From Caryophanales bacterium (GTDB taxonomy: Bacteria > Bacillota > Bacilli > CAJFEE01): DNA of 52,039 nt. The notes beneath the pieces are model-generated. The model was given only the letters and a program-made list of their open reading frames with translations. It did no database searches and was not told the DNA's origin. The stretch is taken from the NCBI GenBank assembly GCA_029256085.1, contig JAQSYP010000012.1, forward strand, positions 1 through 52,039, read 5' to 3'. This document shows, in pieces, positions 27,251 to 35,724 of the stretch (the stretch's first letter is position 1; each line of letters opens with the position of its first letter). A program made the translations under genes and the position numbers.

Positions 27251-30200
27251 TTATATTTTTGCGTTTTCAGTAGAAATCCTTAGATTTTCAATTATGGCTT
27301 GGATAATAATTTTTGTTGAATCTAACCATTTTTCTTGTGGGATTTTCTTAGTAAATAAATTAATTACTAAATTCTTTTCCTTATATCCAACATTAAAATT
27401 CGATCCAAAATCTTTTACACCTTGCGAATAAAAATTTCCTACGTCTACGTTACTTATGAAATCTTTATTAATTTCAACTGTAATTTGGTTATTTTTTTGC
27501 TTTATACTAATAACGCCAGCATTATATGCATAAACTTTGATTTCAGCTATTTGCAATAAGTCTGCTACTTGTTTCGGAAAGTCCCCAAATCTATCGACCA
27601 TTTCTTCTTGTACTTCATAAAGTTCCTCTAATTCTGTAATCGCTTGTATCTTTTTATACATATCAATCTTTTGCCTACTATCGGAGATATAACTGTCCGG
27701 TAAATAAGCATCGATTTCCATATCTATTTCTAAGGTGCGCCTATTCTTACTAGGCTCTACACCCTTTTGATCATCTATCGCATCTTTTAACATTTGTGAG
27801 AATAAGTCAAATCCAACAGAATCAATGAAACCATGCTGCTGTGCCCCTAATAAGTTACCCGTACCTCTAATGGACAAATCACGCATGGCGATTTTAAAGC
27901 CTGAACCAAGTTCGGTAAATTCTTTTATTGCTTGTAATCTTTTCTCGGAAACTTCATTTAGAACTTTGTCCTTTTTATAAGTAAAGTAAGCATATGCAAC
28001 TCTGTTTGACCTGCCTACTCTTCCTCTAAGTTGATACAATTGTGAAAGACCCATTCTATCGGCATTATTTACTATAAGTGTATTTGCGTTTGGAATATCG
28101 ATACCAGTTTCAATAATTGTTGTACTTACAAGAACATCATATTGTTTATCTAGGAAACCTAAAATTATTGATTCTAATTCGTTCTCCTTCATTTGTCCGT
28201 GAGCAAAGGCAACTCTCGCATCAGGAACTAGTGTTGAAATTTCTTCAGCCTTTAGATCGATATCTTCAACGAAATTATGTAAATAGAAAACTTGACCTTC
28301 TCTTGCCAACTCTCTTTCTATTGCCTCTTTAACGAACTCATTATTCGCCTCAAGCACATACGTTTGTACAGGGTATCTATTCTCAGGTGGTGTTTCTAAT
28401 ACTGATAGGTCTCTTACACCTAACATTGACATATGTAATGTACGTGGAATAGGTGTAGCTGATAATGTTAAAACGTCAATATTAGTCTTTAGTTGTTTAA
28501 TTTTTTCTTTATGTGTTACACCAAATCGTTGCTCCTCATCCACAATTAACAATCCTAAGTCTTTAAACCTGACATCTTTAGACAGTAGTCGGTGTGTTCC
28601 AACTACTATATCTATACTACCAACTTTTAACCCGTCCAATGTATCGTTAATATTCTTCTTACTAACAAATCTATTTAGTAATCCTATATTTATTGGGAAA
28701 TCGGAAAACCTCTCAAGTATGGTCTGATAGTGTTGCTGAGCAAGGATAGTTGTAGGGACTAATATTGCCACTTGTTTGCCATCAATAATTGCCTTAAACG
28801 CCGCTCTTAAGGCAACTTCTGTCTTTCCATATCCAACATCTCCACATAATAGTCTGTCCATTGGCCTTTCAGATTCCATATCAGATTTGATTTCAATGAC
28901 TGCTCTTAATTGATCATCTGTTTCTTGATATGGGAAGAGCGATTCAAACTCCCTTTGTTCTACAGAATCATATGAAAAGGCAAATCCTTTACTCTCCTGT
29001 CTTGCTGAATAAAGTTTGATTAGGTCATCTGCAATATCCTTAACTGACCTTTCTACTTTCGCTTTTACCTTTTTCCATTCTGACCCACCTAGCTTGTAGA
29101 CCTTTGGTTCTTTACCTTCAGATGGAACATATTTTTGAACTTGGTTTATTTGTTCTACTGGAACGTATAACGTGTCATTTCCTTTATAACTTAAGTGTAA
29201 ATAGTCTTTATGAACACCACTTATTTCTAAGGTTACAATTCCTAAATACTTTCCAATACCATGGTTAATATGAACAACATAGTCTCCAATTTTTAGCTCT
29301 GAATAGCTCTGAATTTTTTCAGCATTAGTTAGTTTTTGCCTACTAGCCTTTGGTTTCTCTCTCTTTAATTTAAACAGTTCACCTTCAGCTATAACTGCAG
29401 TCTTAGTAGCTGGAAGTTCAAAACCCTTTTGTAAATTTCCATGTACTATATTTAGAAATTCCTTTGATATTTCTGTCTTATCATAAATTATTTTAGAAGG
29501 AATATCATAATCATCAAATGTATTTTTAATCTTATCCTTACGTTCCTCACTATTAGCTAATACAAAAACACTGTATTTACTTTTTTTCCAACGATTTAAT
29601 TCATTTTTAAGTAGATGTAATTGTCCGTGAAAATCTTGCATTGTACGTGAAGTTATATTAACTATATTTTGTGGTGAAGTATGTGCTACATGTGATAAAA
29701 ATGTTGACATATATATTTTAGGATTTATTTTTTTAGCAATTATATCTGAAGTTTTTATTGAAAACTCAAGGTTATGTACTGCCTTACCGTATTCTAATAA
29801 GGATGATATAAATTCGGCTTCTTCTCTCTCTAATTTAAGAGATGTATCAACAACTCTAGCAACTTCATCAAAAACTATTAAAGACCCTTCTGGCAAATAG
29901 TCTATTAAACTATTTCTAGTGTCGTAATAGAGGGATATATATTTATATTGATTTTCTAAATTTAGACCATTTTCTAATTTTTCAATATCATATTCAATAT
30001 TCTCTAATAGTAATTGCCTTGTTTTTTCATCCTTAATAACAGCTAAACTATTCTTAAGGCTTGCCTTAAGTCTGTTTGTAGCTTCTTTAATATTCTCACT
30101 TGTTAGTATGATTTCTTTATTTGGACTAATTGTTATTTTGTCTATGCTATTTATCGATCTTTGATCTTCAGATGAGAAGAATCTAATCGAGTCTATTTCT

Positions 30201-30799
30201 GTATCAAAAAACTCTATGCGAATCGGATTACTTTCTGTTATTGGATATATATCCAGTAATCCCCCTCTAATACTAAATTCACCGGGTTTTGAAACTATTT
30301 CTGATCTTTCATACCCTAAATTAGAGAGAACAGTCGCACCATTAGTAATATCAAATTCATTGCCTACTTGAAACTCTAGCTGAGAGTCGACCCATAGGTT
30401 TTTTGGTGGTAGTAACCTCTTAGTTCCTGATATTGGAGCTATTATTACATTTGCCTCACCATTTATAATCTTATTTAATACTTCTATTCTCTGTGCTCGG
30501 AGCTCTGGGCTAGAAATACTAATTTCAGCTGATATTAATTCATCTGCTGGATAAAGCCATACCTTTTCTTCAGAAAGAATATCACTTAATTCTTCATAAA
30601 TTTTATTTGCTGATAGTAAGTTGTTAGTTACTACTAAAATAGTCTTTTTAGTTATTTCATTTACTGAAGATATAAAAATTGAACGAGCTGAGCCTGATAT
30701 TCCTGTAATTAATTGTTCATTCAGATTGTTATAAAGGCCGCTAGTTATAGATTTAAGTTCTTCACTTTCATTAAAACTATCAATTATAAATCTCAACAA
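27251..30799 (-). CDS. mfd: Transcription-repair coupling factor
   Basis: ATP-dependent translocase that removes RNA polymerase stalled at lesions and recruits UvrA. The 1182-residue protein has a UvrB-homology N-terminal region and an RNA polymerase-interacting domain (KIGDYVVHINHGIGKYLG, about 500). The helicase motor has Walker A GDVGYGKTEVA, DEEQRFG, LSATPIPRTLHM and QLRGRVGRSN. The C-terminal regulatory domain comes last. It starts at one of two adjacent TTG codons after AAAGGAGTG. The fin terminator precedes it, so its promoter lies in the short gap or is read-through. Confidence 0.97.
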   Translation of the reverse strand: MLRFIIDSFNESEELKSITSGLYNNLNEQLITGISGSARSIFISSVNEITKKTILVVTNNLLSANKIYEELSDILSEEKVWLYPADELISAEISISSPELRAQRIEVLNKIINGEANVIIAPISGTKRLLPPKNLWVDSQLEFQVGNEFDITNGATVLSNLGYERSEIVSKPGEFSIRGGLLDIYPITESNPIRIEFFDTEIDSIRFFSSEDQRSINSIDKITISPNKEIILTSENIKEATNRLKASLKNSLAVIKDEKTRQLLLENIEYDIEKLENGLNLENQYKYISLYYDTRNSLIDYLPEGSLIVFDEVARVVDTSLKLEREEAEFISSLLEYGKAVHNLEFSIKTSDIIAKKINPKIYMSTFLSHVAHTSPQNIVNITSRTMQDFHGQLHLLKNELNRWKKSKYSVFVLANSEERKDKIKNTFDDYDIPSKIIYDKTEISKEFLNIVHGNLQKGFELPATKTAVIAEGELFKLKREKPKASRQKLTNAEKIQSYSELKIGDYVVHINHGIGKYLGIVTLEISGVHKDYLHLSYKGNDTLYVPVEQINQVQKYVPSEGKEPKVYKLGGSEWKKVKAKVERSVKDIADDLIKLYSARQESKGFAFSYDSVEQREFESLFPYQETDDQLRAVIEIKSDMESERPMDRLLCGDVGYGKTEVALRAAFKAIIDGKQVAILVPTTILAQQHYQTILERFSDFPINIGLLNRFVSKKNINDTLDGLKVGSIDIVVGTHRLLSKDVRFKDLGLLIVDEEQRFGVTHKEKIKQLKTNIDVLTLSATPIPRTLHMSMLGVRDLSVLETPPENRYPVQTYVLEANNEFVKEAIERELAREGQVFYLHNFVEDIDLKAEEISTLVPDARVAFAHGQMKENELESIILGFLDKQYDVLVSTTIIETGIDIPNANTLIVNNADRMGLSQLYQLRGRVGRSNRVAYAYFTYKKDKVLNEVSEKRLQAIKEFTELGSGFKIAMRDLSIRGTGNLLGAQQHGFIDSVGFDLFSQMLKDAIDDQKGVEPSKNRRTLEIDMEIDAYLPDSYISDSRQKIDMYKKIQAITELEELYEVQEEMVDRFGDFPKQVADLLQIAEIKVYAYNAGVISIKQKNNQITVEINKDFISNVDVGNFYSQGVKDFGSNFNVGYKEKNLVINLFTKKIPQEKWLDSTKIIIQAIIENLRISTENAKI

Positions 30800-30833
30800 T
30801 TACACTCCTTTCCTAAATCGTAAATGCAAAAAG

Positions 30834-30853
30834 GCTTTGGGCAGTGCCAAAGC
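30834..30853 (-). terminator. Terminator of fin
   Basis: Minus strand: GCTTTGG, loop CACTGC, CCAAAGC, then CTTTTTG. It lies between fin and mfd and limits forespore transcription from the sigma-F promoter. Confidence 0.75.
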
Positions 30854-30860
30854 TTAATGC

Positions 30861-31088
30861 TTATTGAATGAATGTATCGTAGTCAAAATTTAGTGCGTAT
30901 CTAGTGACGTATTCCTCGCAGTTTTTACAAATACTATTTACGATAATATCGCCATTTGGTAAGTAATTAATCATCTCATCTTTTTCTTCTCTTGTTAAAT
31001 TATTAAATCCAAGTAAATTGGAATTAATATCTTTGTCCAATTCACCAATTTTAGATTTGCAATGACTGCAAAAGTAGTAGTATGTCAT
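30861..31088 (-). CDS. fin: Anti-sigma-F factor Fin (YabK)
   Basis: Inhibits sigma-F late in forespore development, helping the change to sigma-G. The 75-residue protein has two CxxC pairs, FCSHC near the N-terminus and CKNC near the C-terminus, that probably bind zinc. The family ending FDYDTFIQ corresponds to HEYHTFIQ in B. subtilis. GGAGG seven bases before this ATG sets the start; the longer frame upstream lacks a site. It carries its own sigma-F promoter and a terminator. Confidence 0.93.
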   Translation of the reverse strand: MTYYYFCSHCKSKIGELDKDINSNLLGFNNLTREEKDEMINYLPNGDIIVNSICKNCEEYVTRYALNFDYDTFIQ

Positions 31089-31118
31089 ATAACATCCTCC
31101 GTTAATTACTTTCAAGGA

Positions 31119-31148
31119 CATTTTATCCACCAACTACTTAATTTATAC
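31119..31148 (-). promoter_or_regulatory. Sigma-F promoter of fin
   Basis: Minus strand: -35 GTATA (31144-31148), 15-nt spacer, -10 GGATAAAATG (31119-31128). The -10 matches every fixed position of the sigma-F consensus GGNNANAWTR, and the -35 matches GYATA. It is placed 30 bases before the fin ATG. B. subtilis fin is known to be sigma-F dependent. Confidence 0.85.
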
Positions 31149-31153
31149 AATAT

Positions 31154-31717
31154 TTATTTACGATTAAAATTATTCATTACATCTTTAAAATTTTTATCGA
31201 TAGCTTCTATACACGCTTTAGCACAAAAATCGATCGTATCTTTTAGATCTGGTTCTTCTTCCTTACTGAAGTTTGTTAATACGTAATCCACAACTGTTCC
31301 ATATTTAGGCCTACCTATTCCAAATCTAAATCGTTTAAATTCCTGGGTACCTAAATGTTGTATTAACGATTTCATTCCGTTATGACCACCTGCACTACCT
31401 TTTTCTCTAATTCTTAATTGCCCAAGGTTAATGTCTAAGTCATCATATACAACAAAAATATCATTAATATCAATTTTAAAATAGTTAATAAAAGGACCAA
31501 CACATTCTCCTGATAAGTTCATATATGTAAGTGGTTTTAATAAAAATACCTTTTCACCGTTTAAAAAACCTTGTCCAAATATACCATTAAACTTAGTTTC
31601 AGTAATCTTTATGTCTAATTTATCAGCCAGTTCATCTATAACTAAAAAGCCAACGTTATGTTTTGTTTTCTCATACTTAGAGCCTGGATTACCAAGTCCA
31701 ACAAATAATTTAGTCAC
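31154..31717 (-). CDS. pth: Peptidyl-tRNA hydrolase
   Basis: Releases tRNA from prematurely dropped peptidyl-tRNA (spoVC in B. subtilis). The 187-residue protein contains FVGLGNPGSKYEKTKHNVGF (residues 5-24, with the catalytic histidine in HNVGF), PLTYMNLSG and the DDLDINLGQLRIREKGSAGGHNG region (given here in part). It starts with GTG after AAGGGGTG. Normally ctc lies between prs and pth; here the space is filled by repeats. Confidence 0.96.
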   Translation of the reverse strand: MTKLFVGLGNPGSKYEKTKHNVGFLVIDELADKLDIKITETKFNGIFGQGFLNGEKVFLLKPLTYMNLSGECVGPFINYFKIDINDIFVVYDDLDINLGQLRIREKGSAGGHNGMKSLIQHLGTQEFKRFRFGIGRPKYGTVVDYVLTNFSKEEEPDLKDTIDFCAKACIEAIDKNFKDVMNNFNRK

Positions 31718-31752
31718 TTAATCACCCCTTACCAGATGTAGTATTTATCAAA

Positions 31753-31787
31753 GTTTAACTTTAAATCTAAACGTTTAACTTTAAATC
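31753..31787. repeat. Tandem 15-bp direct repeat upstream of pth
   Basis: GTTTAACTTTAAATC occurs twice (31753-31767 and 31773-31787) at a 20-base period. It lies between the pth start and the IS200/IS605-like right end. It may overlap the pth promoter, but no convincing -35/-10 pair was found. Confidence 0.75.
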
Positions 31788-31791
31788 ATGA

Positions 31792-31925
31792 CCACCGGTC
31801 AAACCGGTGGATTGCTCAGCCCTATAAGGTCTTGGTACTAGCTGCATCTAAAAATACTTTGAAGATCTGCCAACTGCGTATTATCACAGGTGCCCCTAAA
31901 GGAGCTTTTATTTTTTGCCTTTTTG
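31792..31925 (-). mobile_element. Putative IS200/IS605-type right end with omega-RNA-like region, no tnpB
   Basis: On the minus strand the segment reads from GCTCC-TTTA-GGGGC, then CACCTGTGATAATACGC, CAGATCTTCAAAG and CCTTATAGGGCTGAGC. It ends in a perfect palindromic hairpin CCACCGGT-TTG-ACCGGTGG (31792-31810). A palindromic hairpin at the element end, preceded by a conserved structured stretch, is how IS200/IS605 right ends with omega RNA look. No tnpA or tnpB frame exists nearby. Family assignment is from resemblance and recall, not a search. Confidence 0.5.
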
Positions 31926-32140
31926 TACAATACCAACCCGTAAACGGGCAAATGAATTCTTTTATAATATATCCCGAAAAAAAGCATTACATTTCTTATT
32001 TCTTTCTTGGAAGTGGTTTATAACTTATTTTTTAAATATGTTTAAACATTGATATTTAAATGAGAAAACTTATGCAACTTTTGAAAACTACTCGACAACT
32101 GTTCTGTTTACCTTAAAAATAATTTATTAAGTTTTGTATT
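31926..32140. other. Intergenic region between pth and prs with no gene seen
   Basis: AT-rich sequence with a small hairpin GCCCGTTTACGGGT (minus strand, near 31937-31950). Frames are short and lack ribosome binding sites. B. subtilis has ctc (a ribosomal protein L25 family gene) here; no trace of it was recognised. Confidence 0.5.
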
Positions 32141-32301
32141 TTTGTTGTCTAGAGCGTAGGCGCTGGAAATGCATGCATTTCCCCTAGGGGAAAAGCACTC
32201 CAGGTGAGACACCGCAAGCGAGCAAAGCGAGTGCGGAGGCTCACGGGAAAACGCATGCGTTTTCCTCAGGAAAGCGAGCGCCGAAAGCGGAAATCAACAA
32301 A
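32141..32301. repeat. Long-hairpin intergenic repeat, family A, copy 4, with three nested perfect palindromes
   Basis: Outer arms pair TTTGTTG with CAACAAA and GGCGCT with AGCGCC; the core pairs GTGAG / CTCAC and CCGCA / TGCGG. The left arm contains palindromes GGAAATGCATGCATTTCC (32165-32182) and TTTCCCCTAGGGGAAA (32178-32193). The right arm contains GGAAAACGCATGCGTTTTCC (32246-32265). The palindromes sit at matching places in the two arms of the larger hairpin. Non-coding. Confidence 0.85.
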
Positions 32302-32310
32302 GTAAAACTA

Positions 32311-32328
32311 ATAGTTAAGTTTAACTAT
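32311..32328. repeat. Perfect inverted repeat ATAGTTAA / TTAACTAT
   Basis: An eight-base perfect inverted repeat with a 2-nt centre lies between the family A copy and the left-end-like fragment. The loop is too short for a normal RNA hairpin, so it may be a DNA palindrome or a remnant. Confidence 0.5.
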
Positions 32329-32342
32329 AAGTTTTTTAGAAT

Positions 32343-32366
32343 CCCCGGTCTAGCTGGTGGTTTCAC
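32343..32366 (-). mobile_element. Putative degenerate IS200/IS605-type left end
   Basis: Minus strand: GAAACCACCAGCTAGACCGGGG. The first half resembles a palindromic transposon end (CCACCAG...CTGGTGG in an intact form), but the second half has decayed. It lies about 550 bases from the intact right-end hairpin at 31792-31810, consistent with an eroded element that has lost its genes. Confidence 0.4.
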
Positions 32367-32377
32367 CTTACAAAAAA

Positions 32378-32397
32378 GCGTAGTCAGTTGACTACGC
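32378..32397 (-). terminator. Terminator of prs
   Basis: Minus strand: GCGTAGT, loop CAACTG, ACTACGC, then TTTTTTG. The pairing can extend to nine bases. Confidence 0.9.
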
Positions 32398-32406
32398 CCT
32401 ATTATT

Positions 32407-33360
32407 TTAATCAAATAAAGTGCTGACAGATTGGTCTTCGTAAACACGAATAATTGCTTCACCGATTAAAGATGCAATTGATAATTCAATTAGCTTATCG
32501 ATTTTCTTTTCTTCAGCGATGCTAATTGTATTGGTAACAACTAATTCTTTAATACTTGAGTTTTGTATTCTCTCCATTGCTGGACCAGACAATACTGCGT
32601 GTGTGCAACATGCATAAACTTCTTTAGCTCCATGTTCAACTAATGCATTAGCCGCAAGCGTAATTGTACCCGCAGTATCAATAATATCATCAATAAGGAT
32701 ACAAGTTTTACCGTCAATATTACCAATGATGTTCATAACCTCAGCAACATTTGGCTTCGGCCTACGCTTATCGATAATAGCGATTGGAGCTTTAAGTCTA
32801 TCTGCCATTTTTCTAGCTCTAGTTACTCCACCATGATCTGGAGATACAATAACTAGCTCGTCTAAGTTTTTGTTCGAGAAATAATCAGATAAAATTGGAA
32901 CCCCCATTAAATGGTCGATAGGTATATCGAAAAACCCTTGAATTTGTGGAGCGTGTAAGTCTAATGCAATGATTCTAGTAGCTCCAGCTGTTTCTAATAA
33001 GTTTGCTAATAACTTTGCAGTAATAGGTTCACGTGAACGTGCTTTACGGTCTTGTCTTGCATATCCATAGTAAGGTATAACTATGTTAATTGTTTTAGCA
33101 GACGCCCTTTTTAAAGCATCTATCATTATTAAAAGCTCCATAATATGTTCATTAACAGGGAAAGAAGTTGATTGAATAACAAATACCTCACAACCGCGGA
33201 TACTTTCTTCTATGTTAATTTGAATTTCACCATCACTAAAGCGTGCAACTGAGCTCTTACCTAGTTCTAAGCCCATTTCTTTAGCAATCTCTTCCGCTAA
33301 TGGTTTGTTTGAGTTCAGTGAGAACAACTTCAAGTTTGAATTTAGATACTTATTAGACAT
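32407..33360 (-). CDS. prs: Ribose-phosphate pyrophosphokinase
   Basis: Makes PRPP for nucleotide, histidine and tryptophan synthesis. The 317-residue protein has the conserved [41 protein letters not shown] (metal and ATP binding), [11 protein letters not shown] flexible segment and the PRPP loop [14 protein letters not shown]. It follows glmU by 12 bases, forming the usual glmU-prs pair, and is followed by a strong terminator because ctc is absent. Confidence 0.97.
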   Translation of the reverse strand: MSNKYLNSNLKLFSLNSNKPLAEEIAKEMGLELGKSSVARFSDGEIQINIEESIRGCEVFVIQSTSFPVNEHIMELLIMIDALKRASAKTINIVIPYYGYARQDRKARSREPITAKLLANLLETAGATRIIALDLHAPQIQGFFDIPIDHLMGVPILSDYFSNKNLDELVIVSPDHGGVTRARKMADRLKAPIAIIDKRRPKPNVAEVMNIIGNIDGKTCILIDDIIDTAGTITLAANALVEHGAKEVYACCTHAVLSGPAMERIQNSSIKELVVTNTISIAEEKKIDKLIELSIASLIGEAIIRVYEDQSVSTLFD

Positions 33361-33372
33361 TATTTTCCTCCG

Positions 33373-34743
33373 TTAATTTCTATTTTTTCTATCCATAAAC
33401 TTTTCTTTATCAACTTGTTTTGCTCTTGCAATCGACAAAGCTTTATCTGGTACGTCTTTTGTTATAGTTGATCCAGCTGCAACAAATGCACCTTCACCTA
33501 CTATTACTGGTGCAATTAAATTTACGTTACACCCTACAAATGCATTGTCTTGTATCACTGTTTTATATTTGTTTTGTCCATCATAGTTGACAGTAATTGC
33601 CCCACACCCGACATTAACATCTTTTCCAATTTCACTATCGCCAATATAGCTTAAGTGTGAAACTTTGCTCTTCTTGCCAATCTCAGACTTCTTTATTTCA
33701 ACAAAATTTCCGATTCTTACATCGTCAGAAATTTTACTGTTTGGTCGAATATGAGAGAATGGTCCTATATTTACACCTTCACCGATTTTACTATCATGAA
33801 CAACCGACATTTTAATTGTTGTATTGTCATCAATGTCGCTATCTTTTATTTCTGTATTCGGTCCAATCGTGCAGTTACTGCCTATTTTTGTTTTTCCTTG
33901 AATTACAGTTCCAGGATATATTAGTGTGTCACTTCCGATGGATGCATCTGAAGAGATGTATGTTGAATTGGAGTCAATAAACGTTACACCATTTAACATG
34001 TGTTTATTGTTAATCCTTTTTCTCATTATTTCTTCTGCTTGAGCTAGTGCTACTCTATCATTGACCCCAATAGTCTCATTAAAATCACTTACTTGGTACG
34101 CAGACACTATATAGTCATTTTCTTTAAGTATCTCTATTACATCTGGAAGGTAGTATTCACCCTGAGCATTATTATTAGTTACATTTGATAAATAATTGAA
34201 TAATTGTTTATTATCAAAACAATATGTTCCAGTATTTATTTCATTAACTAATAATTCATCCGGAGATGCATCTTTATGCTCAACTATTCTCTCTACATTA
34301 CCATTTGAATCACGAATAATTCTTCCATATCCAGTAGGATTATCGGCAATCGCTGTAAGTATTGTTGCTTTAGCACCAACAGTCTCATGCTGTCCTATTA
34401 ACTTTTCTAAAGTCTCCTTAGTTAGAAGTGGAGTATCGCCACATACAACTAATGTAGTTCCTTCTAAATTAGCTAATATTTCTGAAGCTTGAATTACTGC
34501 GTGTGCAGTGCCTAGCTGTTTTTCCTGAATTGCAAACTCCGTGTTACCGTCAATATGTGATTTTACATAGTCTGCGCCATGGCCAATCACCGTCACTGTT
34601 TTAGATACACCTAGCTGAGAGATTTGATCAATAACATGCTGGACCATCGGTTTTCCACATACATTATGCAAAACCTTATATAGTTTTGACTTCATACGGG
34701 TACCCTGCCCAGCAGCAAGAATTACTGCAAATTTACTATTCAT
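33373..34743 (-). CDS. glmU: Bifunctional UDP-GlcNAc pyrophosphorylase / glucosamine-1-phosphate acetyltransferase
   Basis: Makes UDP-N-acetylglucosamine for cell wall synthesis. The N-terminal uridyltransferase domain has [12 protein letters not shown] (residues 9-20) and VCGDTPLL. The C-terminal acetyltransferase is a left-handed beta-helix with many hexapeptide repeats (for example [13 protein letters not shown] and [17 protein letters not shown]). Length 456 is normal. GAGGGAGG precedes the ATG. Confidence 0.97.
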   Translation of the reverse strand: MNSKFAVILAAGQGTRMKSKLYKVLHNVCGKPMVQHVIDQISQLGVSKTVTVIGHGADYVKSHIDGNTEFAIQEKQLGTAHAVIQASEILANLEGTTLVVCGDTPLLTKETLEKLIGQHETVGAKATILTAIADNPTGYGRIIRDSNGNVERIVEHKDASPDELLVNEINTGTYCFDNKQLFNYLSNVTNNNAQGEYYLPDVIEILKENDYIVSAYQVSDFNETIGVNDRVALAQAEEIMRKRINNKHMLNGVTFIDSNSTYISSDASIGSDTLIYPGTVIQGKTKIGSNCTIGPNTEIKDSDIDDNTTIKMSVVHDSKIGEGVNIGPFSHIRPNSKISDDVRIGNFVEIKKSEIGKKSKVSHLSYIGDSEIGKDVNVGCGAITVNYDGQNKYKTVIQDNAFVGCNVNLIAPVIVGEGAFVAAGSTITKDVPDKALSIARAKQVDKEKFMDRKNRN

Positions 34744-34824
34744 ATATTGCCTCCCTCGCTAATATTACCTATTAAAATATATCCTAAAATCCTAAGGGAT
34801 TCAACATTAGCACATACGATTCTA

Positions 34825-34853
34825 ATTATACCCCTACTTGCTATTTTTTTGAA
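34825..34853 (-). promoter_or_regulatory. Candidate sigma-A promoter of glmU-prs
   Basis: Minus strand: TTCAAA (34848-34853), 17-nt spacer, TATAAT (34825-34830), about 80 bases before glmU and directly after the spoVG terminator. Confidence 0.5.
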
Positions 34854-34907
34854 CAAGAATCGACATTAAAACTTAAAAATTTACATTTTTTTTATTAGAA
34901 ACAAAGA

Positions 34908-34930
34908 AAAGAGCCCAAAAAAGGCTCTTT
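34908..34930 (-). terminator. Terminator of spoVG
   Basis: A perfect eight-pair stem (AAAGAGCC / GGCTCTTT) with a 7-nt loop. The T-run after it on the minus strand is interrupted (TTTCTTTG). Confidence 0.8.
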
Positions 34931-34941
34931 CTTATAATTTA

Positions 34942-35232
34942 TTAAGATATTCCAGCTTCTTCATACTCTACTTCTAATTCCCCTAAACGATGATATTCTG
35001 CCAACACCGAATCTTGAATTTTTGTACGAGTTGTAGAATTGATTGGATGTGCAATGTCACGAAACTCTCCATCTGGAGTACGCTTGCTTGGCATTGCTAC
35101 AAATAATCCATTATTCCCGTCAATAACACGAATATCATGTACAACAAACTCATGATCTAACGTAATTGAAGCTATTGCTCTCATACGTCCATCCGTATTA
35201 ACACGGCGTAGTCTTACATCTGTTACTTCCAT
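34942..35232 (-). CDS. spoVG: Regulatory protein SpoVG
   Basis: A 96-residue nucleic-acid-binding regulator, acting in asymmetric division and cortex formation in Bacillus. It matches the family from [20 protein letters not shown], with [22 protein letters not shown] (given here in part) and REIAHPI-like [10 protein letters not shown]. The longer frame adds ten residues, but AAAGGGGTG six bases before this ATG sets the start. It carries a textbook sigma-H promoter, as in B. subtilis where it is also repressed by AbrB. Confidence 0.97.
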   Translation of the reverse strand: MEVTDVRLRRVNTDGRMRAIASITLDHEFVVHDIRVIDGNNGLFVAMPSKRTPDGEFRDIAHPINSTTRTKIQDSVLAEYHRLGELEVEYEEAGIS

Positions 35233-35267
35233 CGTGTTCACCCCTTTACTCTCTGCATACAAAATAA

Positions 35268-35296
35268 TAATTCTACAAAAAACATATAAATCCTTC
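35268..35296 (-). promoter_or_regulatory. Sigma-H promoter of spoVG
   Basis: Minus strand: -35 GAAGGATTT (35288-35296) matches the sigma-H consensus RNAGGAWWW. After 11 nt the -10 GTAGAATTA (35268-35276) matches RNNGAATWW completely. A highly AT-rich block lies just upstream, as in B. subtilis, where it binds AbrB. Confidence 0.88.
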
Positions 35297-35333
35297 TTTT
35301 TTTTAAAAAAAATTATATTTTTTGAAAATTTTA

Positions 35334-35723
35334 TTATTTATCATTGTTATAAGCAATTATCTCGATTTCTATTAGGACGTCTTTTGGTAGTCTACTAACT
35401 TCTACACAAGATCTTGCGGGTTTATGCTCTTTGAAATAACTAGAGTAAATTTCATTAACTTCAGAAAAATCATTCATATTACTCAAAAAAACTGTTGTCT
35501 TAACCACATTTTCTAACTCTAAGTTCGCTTCCAATAAAATTGCATTTATATTATTAAAAACTTGATGTGTCTGCTTAGCGATTCCGCCTTCTACTAAACT
35601 TCCATTCTTATTTAAAGCAATTTGTCCTGAGCAAAATAGAAAATCACCAACTTGAACAGCCTGAGAATATGGACCAATCGCACTTGGAGCATTTGTAGTA
35701 TTTATTATTTTCATAACGCTCAC
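35334..35723 (-). CDS. ridA: RidA family enamine/imine deaminase (YabJ)
   Basis: Hydrolyses reactive enamines and imines from PLP enzymes; YabJ is required for PurR-mediated repression in B. subtilis. The 129-residue form has [15 protein letters not shown] at the N-terminus, FCSGQIALN, and the catalytic arginine region [18 protein letters not shown]. The start is uncertain. GTG directly follows the purR stop with AAGGAG only four bases before it; the ATG three codons later fits the family N-terminus but is 13 bases from the same site. Confidence 0.93.
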   Translation of the reverse strand: MSVMKIINTTNAPSAIGPYSQAVQVGDFLFCSGQIALNKNGSLVEGGIAKQTHQVFNNINAILLEANLELENVVKTTVFLSNMNDFSEVNEIYSSYFKEHKPARSCVEVSRLPKDVLIEIEIIAYNNDK

Positions 35724-35724
35724 T

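Noticed and set aside
31832-32023. A 63-codon plus-strand frame within the IS-like region
   Set aside because: No ribosome binding site, odd composition, and it runs antisense through what looks like a structured non-coding end; treated as chance.
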